Shown piece after piece: positions 25,212-36,000 of a DNA stretch of 64,000 nt. The first letter of the stretch is position 1. Every line of letters begins with the position of its first letter. Below the pieces are notes generated by a model. It did not search any database. It was not told where the DNA came from and saw nothing but the letters and a program-made list of their open reading frames with translations. The position numbers were made by a program, and so were the translations under genes. Source of the DNA: Vibrio sp. LaRot3. Its GTDB lineage: Bacteria > Pseudomonadota > Gammaproteobacteria > Enterobacterales > Vibrionaceae. The stretch is from positions 62,001 to 126,000 of the forward strand of contig NZ_JAPPTI010000002.1 in assembly GCF_027587025.1 (NCBI RefSeq). Direction: 5' to 3'.

Positions 25212-25285
25212 GGCGCGTTGGCAGAGTGGCTATGCAGCGGATTGCAAATCCGTGGACCTCGGTTCGACTCCGGGACGCGCCTCCA
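25212..25285 (+). tRNA. tRNA-Cys (GCA), copy 3
   Basis: 74 nt with CCA, identical in sequence to copy 1 (acceptor GGCGCGT / ACGCGCC). Confidence 0.97.
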
Positions 25286-25312
25286 TCCTCATCTTGATGA
25301 GAATGAAAAGAT

Positions 25313-25335
25313 AACCAGCGAAAGCTGGTTTTTTT
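25313..25335 (+). terminator. Terminator of second tRNA array
   Basis: AACCAGC-GAAA-GCTGGTT stem running into seven or more T. Confidence 0.93.
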
Positions 25336-25385
25336 GTGCCCGAAATTCAGAATATTAGTTAAGTTTCGATACTTTAGATACAAAA

Positions 25386-25408
25386 AAAGCGAGCACATGG
25401 CTCGCTTT
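25386..25408. terminator. Terminator of bsrV (bidirectional)
   Basis: AAAGCGAGC / GCTCGCTTT stem with A7 on the plus side, so minus-strand transcripts end in a T run. An identical hairpin lies at 52714-52736. Confidence 0.88.
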
Positions 25409-25442
25409 GAAAAGTGCTAACTAGCAACAAGCTAATACTGAT

Positions 25443-26672
25443 TTACTTTACGTAGATACGTGGGTTTGCGTTACCCCAGAAAGTGTAAAGTTCAGGGAAG
25501 ATCAGTTCAGCATGGTTTTCCATTTCAGAGGCTGTGATTGCTTCACCTTTTTGAACGCCAAATAGTACCACTTCATCACCAGCACTAACGCCTTTAACGC
25601 CAGACACGTCGATCATTGTGGTGTTCATTGATGTCACACCCACTACTTTAACACGTTGACCGTTCACCAATACGTCAGCTTTGTTGCCCATCTTACGTGG
25701 GTAACCATCTGAATAACCGACAGGCAGGTTCGCAACCACGCTTGGTTTCGTTGTTGTAAAGCTGCTGTCATAACCTACAGTCGCGTTATCTGGCAGATCG
25801 TGCAGTGAAGCGACACGAGTTTTGAACGATACGATAGAAGGGTACTCAGGGTTAGTTGGCAGATCGCCATACAAAACGCCGCCAGGGCGAACCATATCAA
25901 GCTGCGCTTCAGGTACGTTTAAAGCAGTGTAAGAGTTAGCAACGTGAAGAAGTACATCGTCACGCTCTAGATCCGTGTTACCAATCAACCAAGTTGCGTT
26001 TTGTTTGAATGACTTAAGTTTCGCGCGAATGTCGTCAGAGTTGTAGTTAGGGAAGTGAGTCATAATGCCCACGATCGCCACACCATCTTGAGATGCGATT
26101 TCTACGGCTTCTTTTTTGCCAGCGTCAGTCGACATGTCAACACCGTTACGGCCCATACCACCGTCGTTAAGTGCAAGGTGAACCTTAACTTCTTTACCTG
26201 CTTTCTTGGCCAGCTTAGACAGTGCTTGAGCTTGCGCTTCGCTGCCAATGAGTTCTTCGATGTTGTATTGCAACGCGCTTTCGATTTCACCAATGTCAGC
26301 AGAGCGAACACGCATTAGCTGGCCTTTATAGCCGCTATCACGAACCGTTTTTGCTTCTGCATTACTTGCGACAGCAACGCAAGGGATCTGGTGTTCAATA
26401 ATGGTTGGCATCAAGCCTTCAATACCATTGCCGTAAGCATCTGCCTTCATTACTGCGCAAATTTTGCTGTCTTTATTGATATGAGATTTAAATTGCTCAA
26501 TATTGGCAGAGAACTGACCAAGGCTGACTTCTAACCATGCGTTAGCAGCTTGAATTTGCTCTTGTTGTTGAGCTGTGCTGTTTAGCGCTAATGGGGCAGC
26601 AACGGTTTGTAGAGTAGGGGCTAATGTCGCAGCGGCAATAGCAATGGATAGTAGAGTTTTGTTTAGACGCAT
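25443..26672 (-). CDS. bsrV: Periplasmic broad-specificity amino-acid racemase BsrV
   Basis: 409 aa, the same length as Vibrio cholerae BsrV, with a Sec signal ([26 protein letters not shown]). It is a fold-type III PLP racemase: the cofactor lysine is in [12 protein letters not shown] (Lys76) and the second catalytic tyrosine in VGYDSSF (near residue 300). It makes non-canonical D-amino acids such as D-Met and D-Leu that are released and tune peptidoglycan. A chemoreceptor gene lies directly upstream, the same neighbour as in V. cholerae as I recall it. Terminator downstream. Confidence 0.9.
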   Translation of the reverse strand: MRLNKTLLSIAIAAATLAPTLQTVAAPLALNSTAQQQEQIQAANAWLEVSLGQFSANIEQFKSHINKDSKICAVMKADAYGNGIEGLMPTIIEHQIPCVAVASNAEAKTVRDSGYKGQLMRVRSADIGEIESALQYNIEELIGSEAQAQALSKLAKKAGKEVKVHLALNDGGMGRNGVDMSTDAGKKEAVEIASQDGVAIVGIMTHFPNYNSDDIRAKLKSFKQNATWLIGNTDLERDDVLLHVANSYTALNVPEAQLDMVRPGGVLYGDLPTNPEYPSIVSFKTRVASLHDLPDNATVGYDSSFTTTKPSVVANLPVGYSDGYPRKMGNKADVLVNGQRVKVVGVTSMNTTMIDVSGVKGVSAGDEVVLFGVQKGEAITASEMENHAELIFPELYTFWGNANPRIYVK

Positions 26673-26784
26673 AATTTCTCCATACGCGTTCGAGTTATTG
26701 TCGGGGGGAATGAAAAATCGAGGGCTCTGTTTGAGAACCCTCGTAAAAATCAGTGTTGAGTCTGATGTGGCTATAGGCTAAGCG

Positions 26785-28416
26785 TTAACTTAGTTTAAAG
26801 CGGCTCATTACATCTTTTAACGACACAGACAGTTGGCTAAGCTCGCGACAAGCTTGTGCCGTTTGCTCTGAGCCTTGTGCGACTTCTTGAGAAGCAAAGT
26901 GAATGTTATCGATGCTTTGGTTTAGCTCTTCTGCAACAAGGTCTTGTTGGTTACAAGCTGTGGCAATTTGAGTGCCCATATTTGATATCTCAGAAATAGA
27001 CTCTTCGATATTGCTCATCAGTTGCTTTGACTGCAAGCCTTGATCGGCACAGGTGGTGATGCTGGTGCGTGACAACTCAGTTGCTGATTTCGCATCAACC
27101 GCAAGAGATTGCAGCTCAGTAATGATCGCAGTAATTTCGCTAGTAGAATCTTGTGTACGGCCAGCAAGGGTACGAACTTCATCGGCTACTACTGCAAATC
27201 CTCGACCAGATTCACCAGCACGCGCAGCTTCAATTGCAGCATTCAGTGCCAGTAGGTTGGTTTGGTCAGCGATATCACGAATCACGTCTACCACAACATT
27301 GATCTTATGCGACTGCTGCTCAAGTTCAGAAACTGTGTCACCTGCGTTACCGATAACGTTCGCCACTTCATTGATTGAATCAACCATGGTTTGCGTTTCA
27401 CGAACACCGCTTTGAGTACGTAGGTTCGCTTCATTAGAAAGTGACGCCGTGTTTTCCGTTGTGCGAGCAACATCAGCTACAGCGGCTTTCATTTCTGTCA
27501 TCGCCGTAGCAATGTGCGTGATTTGCGCTTGTTGATCTTTCATGCCTGTTGCTGAAATTTCTGAGATTTGGTTCATCTCGTCGACTGCACTGCTCAGTTG
27601 GGTCACTGCGGCAATCACATTATCAATGATTTGGCGCAGGTCATTTTGCATCTTGCTCGTTGCGTCAGCCAGTTCACCTAATTCATCGTTACCAATCGCT
27701 TTGCGATTAATCTCTTTTGATAGGTCACCGGTCGCAATCGCGTGAGCTTGCTCAACCACAAGTTTTAGTGGGCCACAAATCAGCTTGGTTAGTAGCAGTG
27801 TCATCGCCACCATGATGCCAATAATGACAATATTGCTCACAATTGAAGAGCTACTTAGGCCATTAACGGACGCAAGAATGTTGTTTTTATTGCTATCCAT
27901 TGCGCCCTTTAAGATATCGATCAGTTCACCGAGTTCACGATCGACAGACTCAAATTGGCCAAGTGAGTTGGTTAGGATAGGGTGCGCTGTTTTTTTATCA
28001 TTGTTGAGCATGGCAGCGTTGTACTGATCCATGGTGATTAGGTATTTATCCCAATTACGCATTAGCAGATCAAAAGTTTGTTTCTCTACACCCGGCCATA
28101 CAGTTTTACCGTAAGCCTCAAGCTCTTTAGCAATTTCATGGCGGGTTTCAATATTACTCTTGATAATGCTTTGTACTCGGTGTGGTTCATCGAAAGTAAA
28201 AGCAGCAAATTGTCCACGACGCCAACTCGATAGATTGTCCCTTATAGCGTCAACGCGTTCCATCGCGGGTAAAGTGTCGTCGGTGTAGTTCAGCAGCTCT
28301 GATTTAATGTTTTTCAGTTCAGAAGATAGAAACACACCAAAAGCAATGTTAATAAGGGCTATAAGCAAGAATGAGAGTGAAATCTTCTTGGCTATAGAAA
28401 GGTTTGTAATAGACAT
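26785..28416 (-). CDS. Methyl-accepting chemotaxis protein
   Basis: 543 aa. TM1 at about residues 11-30, a four-helix-bundle periplasmic domain (about 31-190), TM2 at about 193-212, HAMP (about 213-265), then the signalling domain with tip [32 protein letters not shown]. Two MH-type methylation regions flank it. The ligand is unknown. Adjacency to bsrV (112 bp, same strand) invites a link to D-amino-acid sensing, which is inference only. A CRP-like site lies 57 bp upstream of the start. Confidence 0.9.
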   Translation of the reverse strand: MSITNLSIAKKISLSFLLIALINIAFGVFLSSELKNIKSELLNYTDDTLPAMERVDAIRDNLSSWRRGQFAAFTFDEPHRVQSIIKSNIETRHEIAKELEAYGKTVWPGVEKQTFDLLMRNWDKYLITMDQYNAAMLNNDKKTAHPILTNSLGQFESVDRELGELIDILKGAMDSNKNNILASVNGLSSSSIVSNIVIIGIMVAMTLLLTKLICGPLKLVVEQAHAIATGDLSKEINRKAIGNDELGELADATSKMQNDLRQIIDNVIAAVTQLSSAVDEMNQISEISATGMKDQQAQITHIATAMTEMKAAVADVARTTENTASLSNEANLRTQSGVRETQTMVDSINEVANVIGNAGDTVSELEQQSHKINVVVDVIRDIADQTNLLALNAAIEAARAGESGRGFAVVADEVRTLAGRTQDSTSEITAIITELQSLAVDAKSATELSRTSITTCADQGLQSKQLMSNIEESISEISNMGTQIATACNQQDLVAEELNQSIDNIHFASQEVAQGSEQTAQACRELSQLSVSLKDVMSRFKLS

Positions 28417-28855
28417 CGTGATTACCTGGTTCGATTTTTAAATATATTGCGTAAGCTAACTTTATTTTTATGTGTGATATTGGTCACTATTTTGTATGCA
28501 ACGGCGGTAATGTATCACTGATTTGAGTCAGTTTCGATAGTCTGTTTAAATTTTAATACAAATAATCTATGTCAATGATTTTTAAAAGGTAAGACCAGTT
28601 CTCATTGTCAAAATAAGTGCTTTTATTGCGGTTGGAGTTATATGTGGCGGGCGTTTTAGAGTGATTTCGATAAAGTGTAACGAACTATGATTTTAGTGGC
28701 ATAGCGGGATTTTGAAACCGCATGATTTAGGCGAAGCTTACTCGAGTTATAGCCGAGAATATTAATATAAGCCGTGCTAGCTTTACCTATATCAAAGTAT
28801 TTTTCTTTTCTAGCAATAGAATAGAGTTACTATTATATCAATAGGCAACATTTCA
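28417..28855. other. Divergent intergenic region with CRP-like site
   Basis: About 440 bp, AT-rich. Apart from the CRP-like site at 28473-28488 I see no gene, repeat or RNA. Confidence 0.5.
28473..28488. promoter_or_regulatory. Candidate CRP site upstream of chemoreceptor
   Basis: TGTGATATTGGTCACT fits TGTGA-N6-TCACA with one mismatch and has A/T flanks. Position suggests activation of the minus-strand chemoreceptor gene. Confidence 0.5.
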
Positions 28856-29251
28856 ATGCGGAAACCATTTTCTCAAGTTCTATCGGGTGAATTGCTGACA
28901 GAATTTAAAACCGTCACATATATGGTTCAAATATATTGCCGTTCCCATCACGGTAGCCGAAGTGGCCTATGTGAGTCGTGTCAGCAGCTCCTTGATTATG
29001 CAGAGGTTCGCTTAGATCGCTGTCCTTATGGACAGAATAAGCCTACGTGTAATAAATGTCCAATTCATTGCTATAAGCCTGAACCGAAAGAGCAAATGCG
29101 CCTAGTGATGCGTTATTCTGGGCCTAGAATGCTGTTGCCACATCCTTGGTTGGCGATTCGACACTTGTTGCACGAGCGCAAAGAGGTGCCGCACAAGCCT
29201 AAACCAAATCAATCAAATCGCCATATTAGAAAACTCAATTCAAGCGAATAG
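28856..29251 (+). CDS. Nitrous-oxide-stimulated promoter family protein (Cys-rich)
   Basis: 131 aa small cytosolic protein with four-plus conserved cysteines: YCRSHHGS, LCESCQQLL, RCPYGQNKPTCNKCPIHCY. This Cys pattern is that of the family named after a nitrous-oxide-stimulated promoter, whose function is unknown; metal binding is probable. The C-terminal 30 residues are basic and disordered. It overlaps the convergent Crp/Fnr gene by 17 bp. Confidence 0.75.
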   Translation: MRKPFSQVLSGELLTEFKTVTYMVQIYCRSHHGSRSGLCESCQQLLDYAEVRLDRCPYGQNKPTCNKCPIHCYKPEPKEQMRLVMRYSGPRMLLPHPWLAIRHLLHERKEVPHKPKPNQSNRHIRKLNSSE

Positions 29252-29918
29252 TGCCATCGAGCACGGTAAGCCGTTGTTGTAGCTTTGCAGGATCAATTAG
29301 GTGAATCGAACCCCGCTCAATACTGATCTCGCCGCTAGACTCTAACATCTTTAACACCTCGTTAAGCCGTGGTCTGGATATACCCGTAATGGCGCTGAGT
29401 TGTTTTTGGGATGCGCTGACTTTAATAAAGCTGCCTTTTACGGTTTTCATGAGCCTAGCAATTTCCAATAGGGTAAATACGACTCGGGTTTGCCTATCAT
29501 GTAACGAGGTTATCTGGGCAAAAAGCCATTGCTGCTGCGCTTTGACGCTGCAATGATAGAGCCATTTATAGACAAATGGATCCGTTGCTGCCAGTGCATC
29601 GAGCCGTTCCTTAGGAAAGTAGATGACTTCCACGGGTTCAAGCTCTTCAATGGAAGCATGCAAATGCACGGATTGGTTGATCATCGAGCTACCAAGCCAA
29701 CTGCCTTCACCATAGATACCTGAGTTCATGGTATTGGTGTTCTCGTTACCAAAGGTAATCGCGATAATGCCTTTTTTGAGGTAGGTGACACCACCTGATT
29801 TGGCTTCAGATTTGGCTATGGGGAACTGGCTAGCGCGAATCGCACAAAGCACTATTGCATCTTTGGTTTCGGTAGGCAGTTCGCACGGCCATTGTATGGT
29901 GTGGTGTAGAGTATCCAA
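29235..29918 (-). CDS. Crp/Fnr family transcriptional regulator
   Basis: 227 aa. The cyclic-nucleotide-like beta-barrel spans about residues 20-130 (GGVTYLKKGIIAITFGNE, GSWLGSSMI), then the dimer helix, then a winged helix (QKQLSAITGISRPRLNEVLKMLESSGEI, about 165-195). It lacks the four-cysteine [4Fe-4S] pattern of FNR. It also lacks the RxS-type cAMP pocket of CRP, so the signal is unknown. A 12-bp inverted repeat lies just upstream of its start. Confidence 0.82.
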   Translation of the reverse strand: MDTLHHTIQWPCELPTETKDAIVLCAIRASQFPIAKSEAKSGGVTYLKKGIIAITFGNENTNTMNSGIYGEGSWLGSSMINQSVHLHASIEELEPVEVIYFPKERLDALAATDPFVYKWLYHCSVKAQQQWLFAQITSLHDRQTRVVFTLLEIARLMKTVKGSFIKVSASQKQLSAITGISRPRLNEVLKMLESSGEISIERGSIHLIDPAKLQQRLTVLDGTIRLN

Positions 29919-29925
29919 TCGCGAG

Positions 29926-29955
29926 CACTTAGTTAACAGTATCGTTAACTAAGTG
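29926..29955. promoter_or_regulatory. 12-bp inverted repeat between EAL gene and Crp/Fnr gene
   Basis: CACTTAGTTAAC and GTTAACTAAGTG separated by six bases. It begins 8 bp upstream of the Crp/Fnr start codon and lies 22 bp downstream of the EAL stop. It could be an operator for the regulator itself, or a terminator without a good T run. Confidence 0.5.
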
Positions 29956-29977
29956 TAATTCGCAAAGCAGCAAATAA

Positions 29978-31195
29978 TCAAACAGTTACTGAATTAGCTT
30001 TGGAGTGAGGTTTCAATTGTGTGAGGACACAAGAGTTAAAAAACGCTTCCGCCGACATTGGTTTGTTGAAGTAATAGCCTTGCAGGCTATGGCAACCAAG
30101 TTTAGCCAACATTTTCGCTTGAGCTTGGGTTTCTATCCCTTCCGCTACCATACGTAGTTCTAAACTTTGCGCTAAATTGATGATGCATTGGAGCGCGGCA
30201 AAATGCTTGTGGCTAGTCGACATTTTATCGATAAATAAACGGTCGATTTTAAGTTCGCTGAATGGACTACTGATTAATTGGTTAATCGACGAATAGCCAG
30301 TACCAAAATCATCGATAGAAAGCGTCACGCCGCGCATGCGCAATCGACTTGTGTTATCAAGTGAACGCGCTAAATCTTTAGTGACTTCCACTTCGGTCAC
30401 TTCTAAGGTTAACTTGTTCGCCGGGAAGCGCGCTTGTTCGATGATTTGCAGCACTTTATCTGCAAAGTCATCCTTTTCGATGTCAGACGGTGAAATATTG
30501 ATCGAAACATTAATGTGCTGACCTGCACGATGCCATTTTACCGCTTCTTCCACACTGTAACGCAGCATCTTACAACTGAGCGCGTAACTTAAACCTTGCT
30601 CTATTACGATTGGTAAAAATCGATCCGGTGGGATGAGCCCAAACTCTGGGTGACGCCAACGAACCAGCGCTTCTGCACCTATCAGTTTACCGGTTTTGGC
30701 GCAGTAATGACCTTGGAAAAATGGTTCAAATTCATCATGCAGTAACGCGTAGCGAACGTGCTCTTCATTTACTTGCATCATTTTTACTGGAGTAACGTTG
30801 CTCTGGCTTTGAAACTGATGCTGCCAATGATCGATGATTTGACTGACGGCCTCTTTACTTACAGGTTTACAAATACGCGAAATGGGTTCAAATCCGTATG
30901 AGTGAGACATATCGATCACCGCATTTTGCACGTCATTGGTCATGCTGCTAGTCAGCACAATAAATGGGCGCAGTTTGGTTTGGGCGATGTGACGGATAAA
31001 CTCGACGCCATCCATATCAGGCATGCAGAGGTCGACAAAGATGATGTCAGGTTGTCGTACTTCTAGATGGGCTAATGCTTCACGACCGTTGGCAACCACC
31101 GATACATCGGCATCGCAGACACTGCACACGAGCTTTTGTAAAATCGTGGCGTGGAAGTTCTCATCTTCAAGGATCAGGATATGTTTCAGTGTCAT
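29978..31195 (-). CDS. Response regulator with EAL phosphodiesterase domain
   Basis: 405 aa. A receiver domain at residues 1-125 has acidic pocket LEDE and phospho-acceptor aspartate in IIFVDLCMPDMDG. A full EAL domain at about 150-395 hydrolyses cyclic di-GMP. Its active-site residues are present: EALVRWRHP, SINISPSD, LTLEVTE, DDFGTGYSS, LKIDR and AEGIET. It follows the REC-TPR gene with one base between, so they are translated from one operon. It is probably phosphorylated by the divergent hybrid kinase. Confidence 0.9.
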   Translation of the reverse strand: MTLKHILILEDENFHATILQKLVCSVCDADVSVVANGREALAHLEVRQPDIIFVDLCMPDMDGVEFIRHIAQTKLRPFIVLTSSMTNDVQNAVIDMSHSYGFEPISRICKPVSKEAVSQIIDHWQHQFQSQSNVTPVKMMQVNEEHVRYALLHDEFEPFFQGHYCAKTGKLIGAEALVRWRHPEFGLIPPDRFLPIVIEQGLSYALSCKMLRYSVEEAVKWHRAGQHINVSINISPSDIEKDDFADKVLQIIEQARFPANKLTLEVTEVEVTKDLARSLDNTSRLRMRGVTLSIDDFGTGYSSINQLISSPFSELKIDRLFIDKMSTSHKHFAALQCIINLAQSLELRMVAEGIETQAQAKMLAKLGCHSLQGYYFNKPMSAEAFFNSCVLTQLKPHSKANSVTV

Positions 31196-31196
31196 A

Positions 31197-32873
31197 TTAT
31201 ACCGATAGTGAACCAGTCACTCTTAAGTCTGAATATTTTAGCTGTTTCGCTAAGGTGTCACATGCTTTGTAAAAGCGTTTGGTCTTTTCGTATTTAGTGC
31301 CGTGCAAATGTTCTTTGCACAATAGTGCGTAGCGAAGCACTTGGTTGCGGTTCCAATTGAGCGGCCAAGATTGCGTCAACACTTCCATGGTGAGCAAGCA
31401 AATCTCTGAATCCACGACATTGCTAGAAACCGCTTTGCTGAGCAGCATCGAAGCCTTTTCAAAATGTTTAGACGCAATATATTGCTTGGCGTGTTCTTTC
31501 ACTTTCACAATATGTGCGTAGCCTTGTTCTGCTTTACTTCGGTATTGTTGGAAGTAGCTGAAGATCGGCTGATTTAAAGGGCTATGGCCCGCATTTCTTA
31601 GATGTTCGGTCACCTGTTTTGCTGCGGCGCGATATTGGTCTGTGTCGTGCACAGCAAACGACGCCTTGGTCAGTTCGATTTTTTCATACAAGGTAATTTC
31701 ACGCTCAGGCTGCTCGCTTAGCAGGTCTAAATACTGCTTAAAGTAAGCTCGGCTTTTTTGGAAGTCACTCTTGAGATGATACACACGGCTAAACAAAAGC
31801 AGTTCAAATGCTTTATATTCATCGCGAACAAATTGCTGACGCCACTGGTCAACGAGTTTTGCAACTGACGCAATATGAACATCACGATTTTCATTGGATT
31901 GGAATTGCGCTTGGTCGAGCGTAATCGATGCGCCTAACACGTAGTGGTCGACATTATCGCGGAACGAGTTCTTTACTTCAGCCTGCATCGTGACAATCGA
32001 AGAAATCGCACTTTTTAAATCAAACAGCGCTAAGTTGTAAGCAATACGTTTTAAATGACGTTCAATGACCTTAGGCGAGATAGCCAGCGCGGCTTCCACT
32101 TCGTCTACAGCTTGCTCGTACTGAGATTGTGCTGCATAAATTTCGGCGCACAATTCATGAGCTTGCGCAGAGCGGAAGGCATCTTGCTTGACTTGTGTCG
32201 CAAGGAAAATCGCTTGTTTGTATTGGCGTTGGTCGAAGGCTAGTTTCGCCAGTTGTAAATTAACCGAGGATTGCTCAGGAGAATCTTTGACGTTAATTAG
32301 AATGTTACGCGCTTCATCTAGCTTTCCAAGACCGATTAACGCTTGTGCTTTCAGGATCTGAGAGCGGACGATGATGTCGTCTTGTTTATAGAATGCTTGA
32401 TCAATGACATCAATTGCTTTTTGGTAATCTTGGTTGCCAATGATGGTCATCACATCGCCAAGGTGACGCTTTTTATTGGAAAACTGCGGTAAACGTTCTT
32501 TAAGCGTGGTGTAGTTAAGTGGCTTAAGAAGGTAGCCGTCTGGCTCCAGTTCCATAAACCCGCGCACCACTTCTGGAGTGGAATCTGCCGTCACGATGAT
32601 GTTAACGCAATCAGGGGGTAGAAGCTGTTTTTGTTTCAGCTCATCAATGAGTTGATAGCCATTCGCCTTTTTACCCAAGTTGTAATCAAAAAACACCAAA
32701 GAGTAGTTGTTTGTTCGACATTTAGAGATGGCTTCTTTCGCATCCTGCGCGAAGTCGATCGTCGGTGATGAGTAGCCGAGTTTTTGCAGCATGCCTTTTG
32801 CGGCAGTGCGATACATAGGGCTATCGTCGATGATCAAAACAGGGCGATTTAGGGCAGCTTTATCGGTAAACAT
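31197..32873 (-). CDS. Response regulator with TPR repeats
   Basis: 558 aa. Residues 1-130 are a receiver domain (VLIIDDSPMYRTAAKGML, phospho-acceptor in LVFFDYNLGKKANG, then lysine in LLKPLNY). The rest is a tetratricopeptide-like helical array (for example KAQALIGLGKLDEARNIL, AHELCAEIYAAQSQYEQAVDEVEAALAISP), a protein-interaction output with no enzyme domain. Operon with the EAL regulator. Divergent from the hybrid kinase gene with a 20-bp perfect palindrome between. Confidence 0.87.
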   Translation of the reverse strand: MFTDKAALNRPVLIIDDSPMYRTAAKGMLQKLGYSSPTIDFAQDAKEAISKCRTNNYSLVFFDYNLGKKANGYQLIDELKQKQLLPPDCVNIIVTADSTPEVVRGFMELEPDGYLLKPLNYTTLKERLPQFSNKKRHLGDVMTIIGNQDYQKAIDVIDQAFYKQDDIIVRSQILKAQALIGLGKLDEARNILINVKDSPEQSSVNLQLAKLAFDQRQYKQAIFLATQVKQDAFRSAQAHELCAEIYAAQSQYEQAVDEVEAALAISPKVIERHLKRIAYNLALFDLKSAISSIVTMQAEVKNSFRDNVDHYVLGASITLDQAQFQSNENRDVHIASVAKLVDQWRQQFVRDEYKAFELLLFSRVYHLKSDFQKSRAYFKQYLDLLSEQPEREITLYEKIELTKASFAVHDTDQYRAAAKQVTEHLRNAGHSPLNQPIFSYFQQYRSKAEQGYAHIVKVKEHAKQYIASKHFEKASMLLSKAVSSNVVDSEICLLTMEVLTQSWPLNWNRNQVLRYALLCKEHLHGTKYEKTKRFYKACDTLAKQLKYSDLRVTGSLSV

Positions 32874-32931
32874 GCAGTACCAAATTCAACAAAATGAAAC
32901 GCGAACATTATTTTCTATTTTTATACAGAAG

Positions 32932-32951
32932 TCTGTTCTTTAAAGAACAGA
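32932..32951. promoter_or_regulatory. 20-bp perfect palindrome in divergent signalling promoter
   Basis: TCTGTTCTTTAAAGAACAGA, lying 58 bp upstream of both the REC-TPR and hybrid-kinase starts. A half-site-like ACAGA precedes it at about 32925. Likely the operator of a dimeric regulator, identity unknown. Confidence 0.55.
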
Positions 32952-33008
32952 AACCTTTTTATTGGGGCAATATACTGTAACTCTAAATAGCCAAGAGGTG
33001 TCGAGCTT

Positions 33009-36000
33009 GTGTTGAACTCTGTTGTACGTCGTTTATTGACTTTGTCTCTTATCTTATTTGGCTCAGTGCTAACTAGTACTGGTGCTCTCGCGCAATCTTT
33101 TCAGAAAGCGATAACAATAGGTATTCCCGCTTCAGAGGATGCCAGTACGGTTTATCCTGATTCGCAAAGTGTACAACGTCTTGCTGAATTCATGACTCAG
33201 TATTGGCAAGTATGGGGGGCGCGTTATAGCTATGATGTGACCATCCTCCGCGAGCCATATACCATGTTGGCGGCGAAGCTAAAGTCAGGTGAGGTTGATG
33301 CCATTAGCTTTAGCGCTTCAGCGAGAAACGGTGAAGGTGCTTTGTATAGTATTCCATTTGCTTATACGGGTGCTGCATTGTATGAACGTATTGGCGACCG
33401 CCACAAGGGCCGTCCAGTTGCTTTGGATATTCCTTCCTCTCTTCTTCCTAAAAACTTTAACTATTCACAGCATCTGGTTTACCACAACAACGATCTCGAC
33501 AACACCCTAAGCAATGCGCGTTACGTCAACTATATCTACTCATGGAGTACTGATCAGATTGCGCAAAAACTCAAAGAGAGGGGGCTAGAAAATAGCTTCA
33601 TTCTAGAGCAGCAATATCACGGTGTTCCGCTACGCGTAAAAACACTCGATAAACAACGTGCGCTAATGCGAGATATTAACCGTGGTATTCGAATGACCTC
33701 ACAATCGGTTGTGAGTGAAATTTGGCAAGGGGTAAATAAGGGGCATAACAATAGCATTCAATTGGTTATCGGTAACTACCACCAGAAACTGACTGAAGCG
33801 CAAGAATGGCTATTGGTTGATAAGCCGTTTCTGACTTACGCCTATATCGAAAATGGTGAAGAACCGTATTTCATTAGTGATAACTTCGAACTTGAAGGTT
33901 ACACCATCGATGTGCTTAACCTCATTTCTGATCGTTTAGGTATCACCTTTATTGGTCAGCCTTACCGCTCCTTCCAAGAGGCTCTAGACGCAGTTAAAAA
34001 CCACGAAGTCGATTTGTTCCCCGGCGTGTTTAAAACGGAATCTCGCTCAGTTGCCTTAGACTTTACCAGTGACATTGATAAAGCCTCGATTGGCATCATC
34101 AGCGAAACGGACTATTACGCCATTTCAGAGCTGCTTGGCCTGCGTATTGCGTTGGTGCGCGGCCTGCATGAAAACGACATCGTTGCACGTATCTTGCCAA
34201 GTAGCCCAATTATCTATGTAGATACCGCGGAAGAGGCGATTCAAGCGGTAGCGGAAGGGCGCGCCGATGCTTTTGTCGGTAAATTGCTTAACAGTATTTA
34301 TTTGGTGGATAAGAAAAATCTTTACGGTTTGAAAATACACATCGCTCAAGATGTAAAAGAGGAGTTGTGGCCACGTATAGCACTGGCGAAAAACCAACAA
34401 AGTTGGCGAGATTTTCTTAACCTTGGTATCCATGTTCTTGGTGATAACTTCCAACAAGAAATTGGTCAAAAATGGCAGCGCGCTGTTGAAGCGAACTATC
34501 AAGAACAGCAAAGACAGCGACTTTTCCGCCAGTCATTGTATGTCGGTATATCGTTTGCGATTCTCGTGGTGATTGCGCTTGTCTTTTATCGCAATCAGTT
34601 GAAGAAAAGAGCCAAGGCTCAGGCCATTTTAGAAAAAGCACTGCAAGAAGCAGAAGCCGCAAAACGCCAAGCAGAAGATATGGCGTTGGCGAAATCAGAC
34701 TTCCTTGCGCGGATGAGCCATGAGATTCGTACACCGATGAATGGCGTATTGGGAATGGCTGAAGCGCTGTCATTTACCCAGTTAGATCAAGAACAAGCCG
34801 ATTTGCTGCATACCTTGAATGGTTCGGCGCGTAATTTAATGGCGCTGCTCAACGATGTGCTCGATTTCTCTAAGATGGATGCAGGTAAACTGACTTTAGA
34901 AAGCATTACTTGCGATCTTTCAACGCTGCTTTCCGGTGTGGAAGGGAACTTCCGCCATAAAGCACAGGCAAAAGAGTTGGTTCTGCATAGTCGACTCGAT
35001 TCTCAGCTTCACGCTAGCTACTACTGCGATTCAACACGTTTAATGCAAGTGCTGAACAATTTAGTTTCCAACTCAATTAAGTTTACTGAACAAGGTTATG
35101 TTGAGCTTAGTGCTCAGATGATTGCGGAAAACTATCGTCAAGATGAGTTTGGCAATCAGTATGATTTGCTGAGCTTCCAAGTGCGCGATAGCGGCATCGG
35201 TATCTCTAAAGAAAAGCTGGGTAGCCTTTTTGATCCATTCGTTCAGGCAGATGGCGATATTACACGTCGCTTTGGTGGTACGGGCCTTGGCTTGAGCATC
35301 AGTAAAGAAATTGTCGATGAAATGGGCGGTGAGATCAAAGTGAGCTCTGTGCTTGGTCACGGCAGTTTGTTCAATATCATGTTGCCAGTGCAAAGAGTGA
35401 TTATTGAAACCGCAAATGGCGAAGAAGAAGTTCAATCACCACAAAACTTTGCGCGCAAAGATCTCACTACCTTACGAGTGCTCTTTGCCGAAGACAACGA
35501 AGTAAACCGTAAGGTGATTGGTGGTCAGCTAAAACGTCTGGGTGTGGAATTTGATAGTGCTGAAAATGGTGCAATCGCGTACAAAATGTATCAGTCCGGC
35601 ACCCATTATGATGTGGTACTGTCAGATTGCCATATGCCAGAGATGGATGGTTTTACCTTAGCGGGGAAGATTGCAGAACAGCGCATCGAAGGTAAGCCTC
35701 ATCTGATCGCAATTACCGCCGATGCGCTGAGTGGCGCAGCGAAGCGTTGTCTCTCTGCTGGTTTTGATGACTATATCTCTAAGCCTTGCCCACTTGACGT
35801 ATTAGAAGCCAAACTGAATAGCGTGGCAGCGACATTAGACACCGATGAATCAGTCGAACTCGCTCAAATTGATTTAGCCTCGGAGCAAGATGATGATCTG
35901 AGTTGGCTTGATGAGTTTGAATCGGTCACCCCACAGTTAGAAGATACAGTCACAACTGAACAGATTGATATTGAGTGGCTTGATGGAGGGGAAGAGGTTA

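Noticed and set aside
24845..25398. Two minus-strand frames of 84 and 101 codons
   Set aside because: Antisense readings of tRNA-Leu and tRNA-Cys in the second array, with no independent coding signal.
25386..25408. Identical hairpin at 25386-25408 and 52714-52736 as a mobile repeat
   Set aside because: Both are short, lie exactly at gene ends and have T runs, so recurrent terminator sequence is enough explanation.
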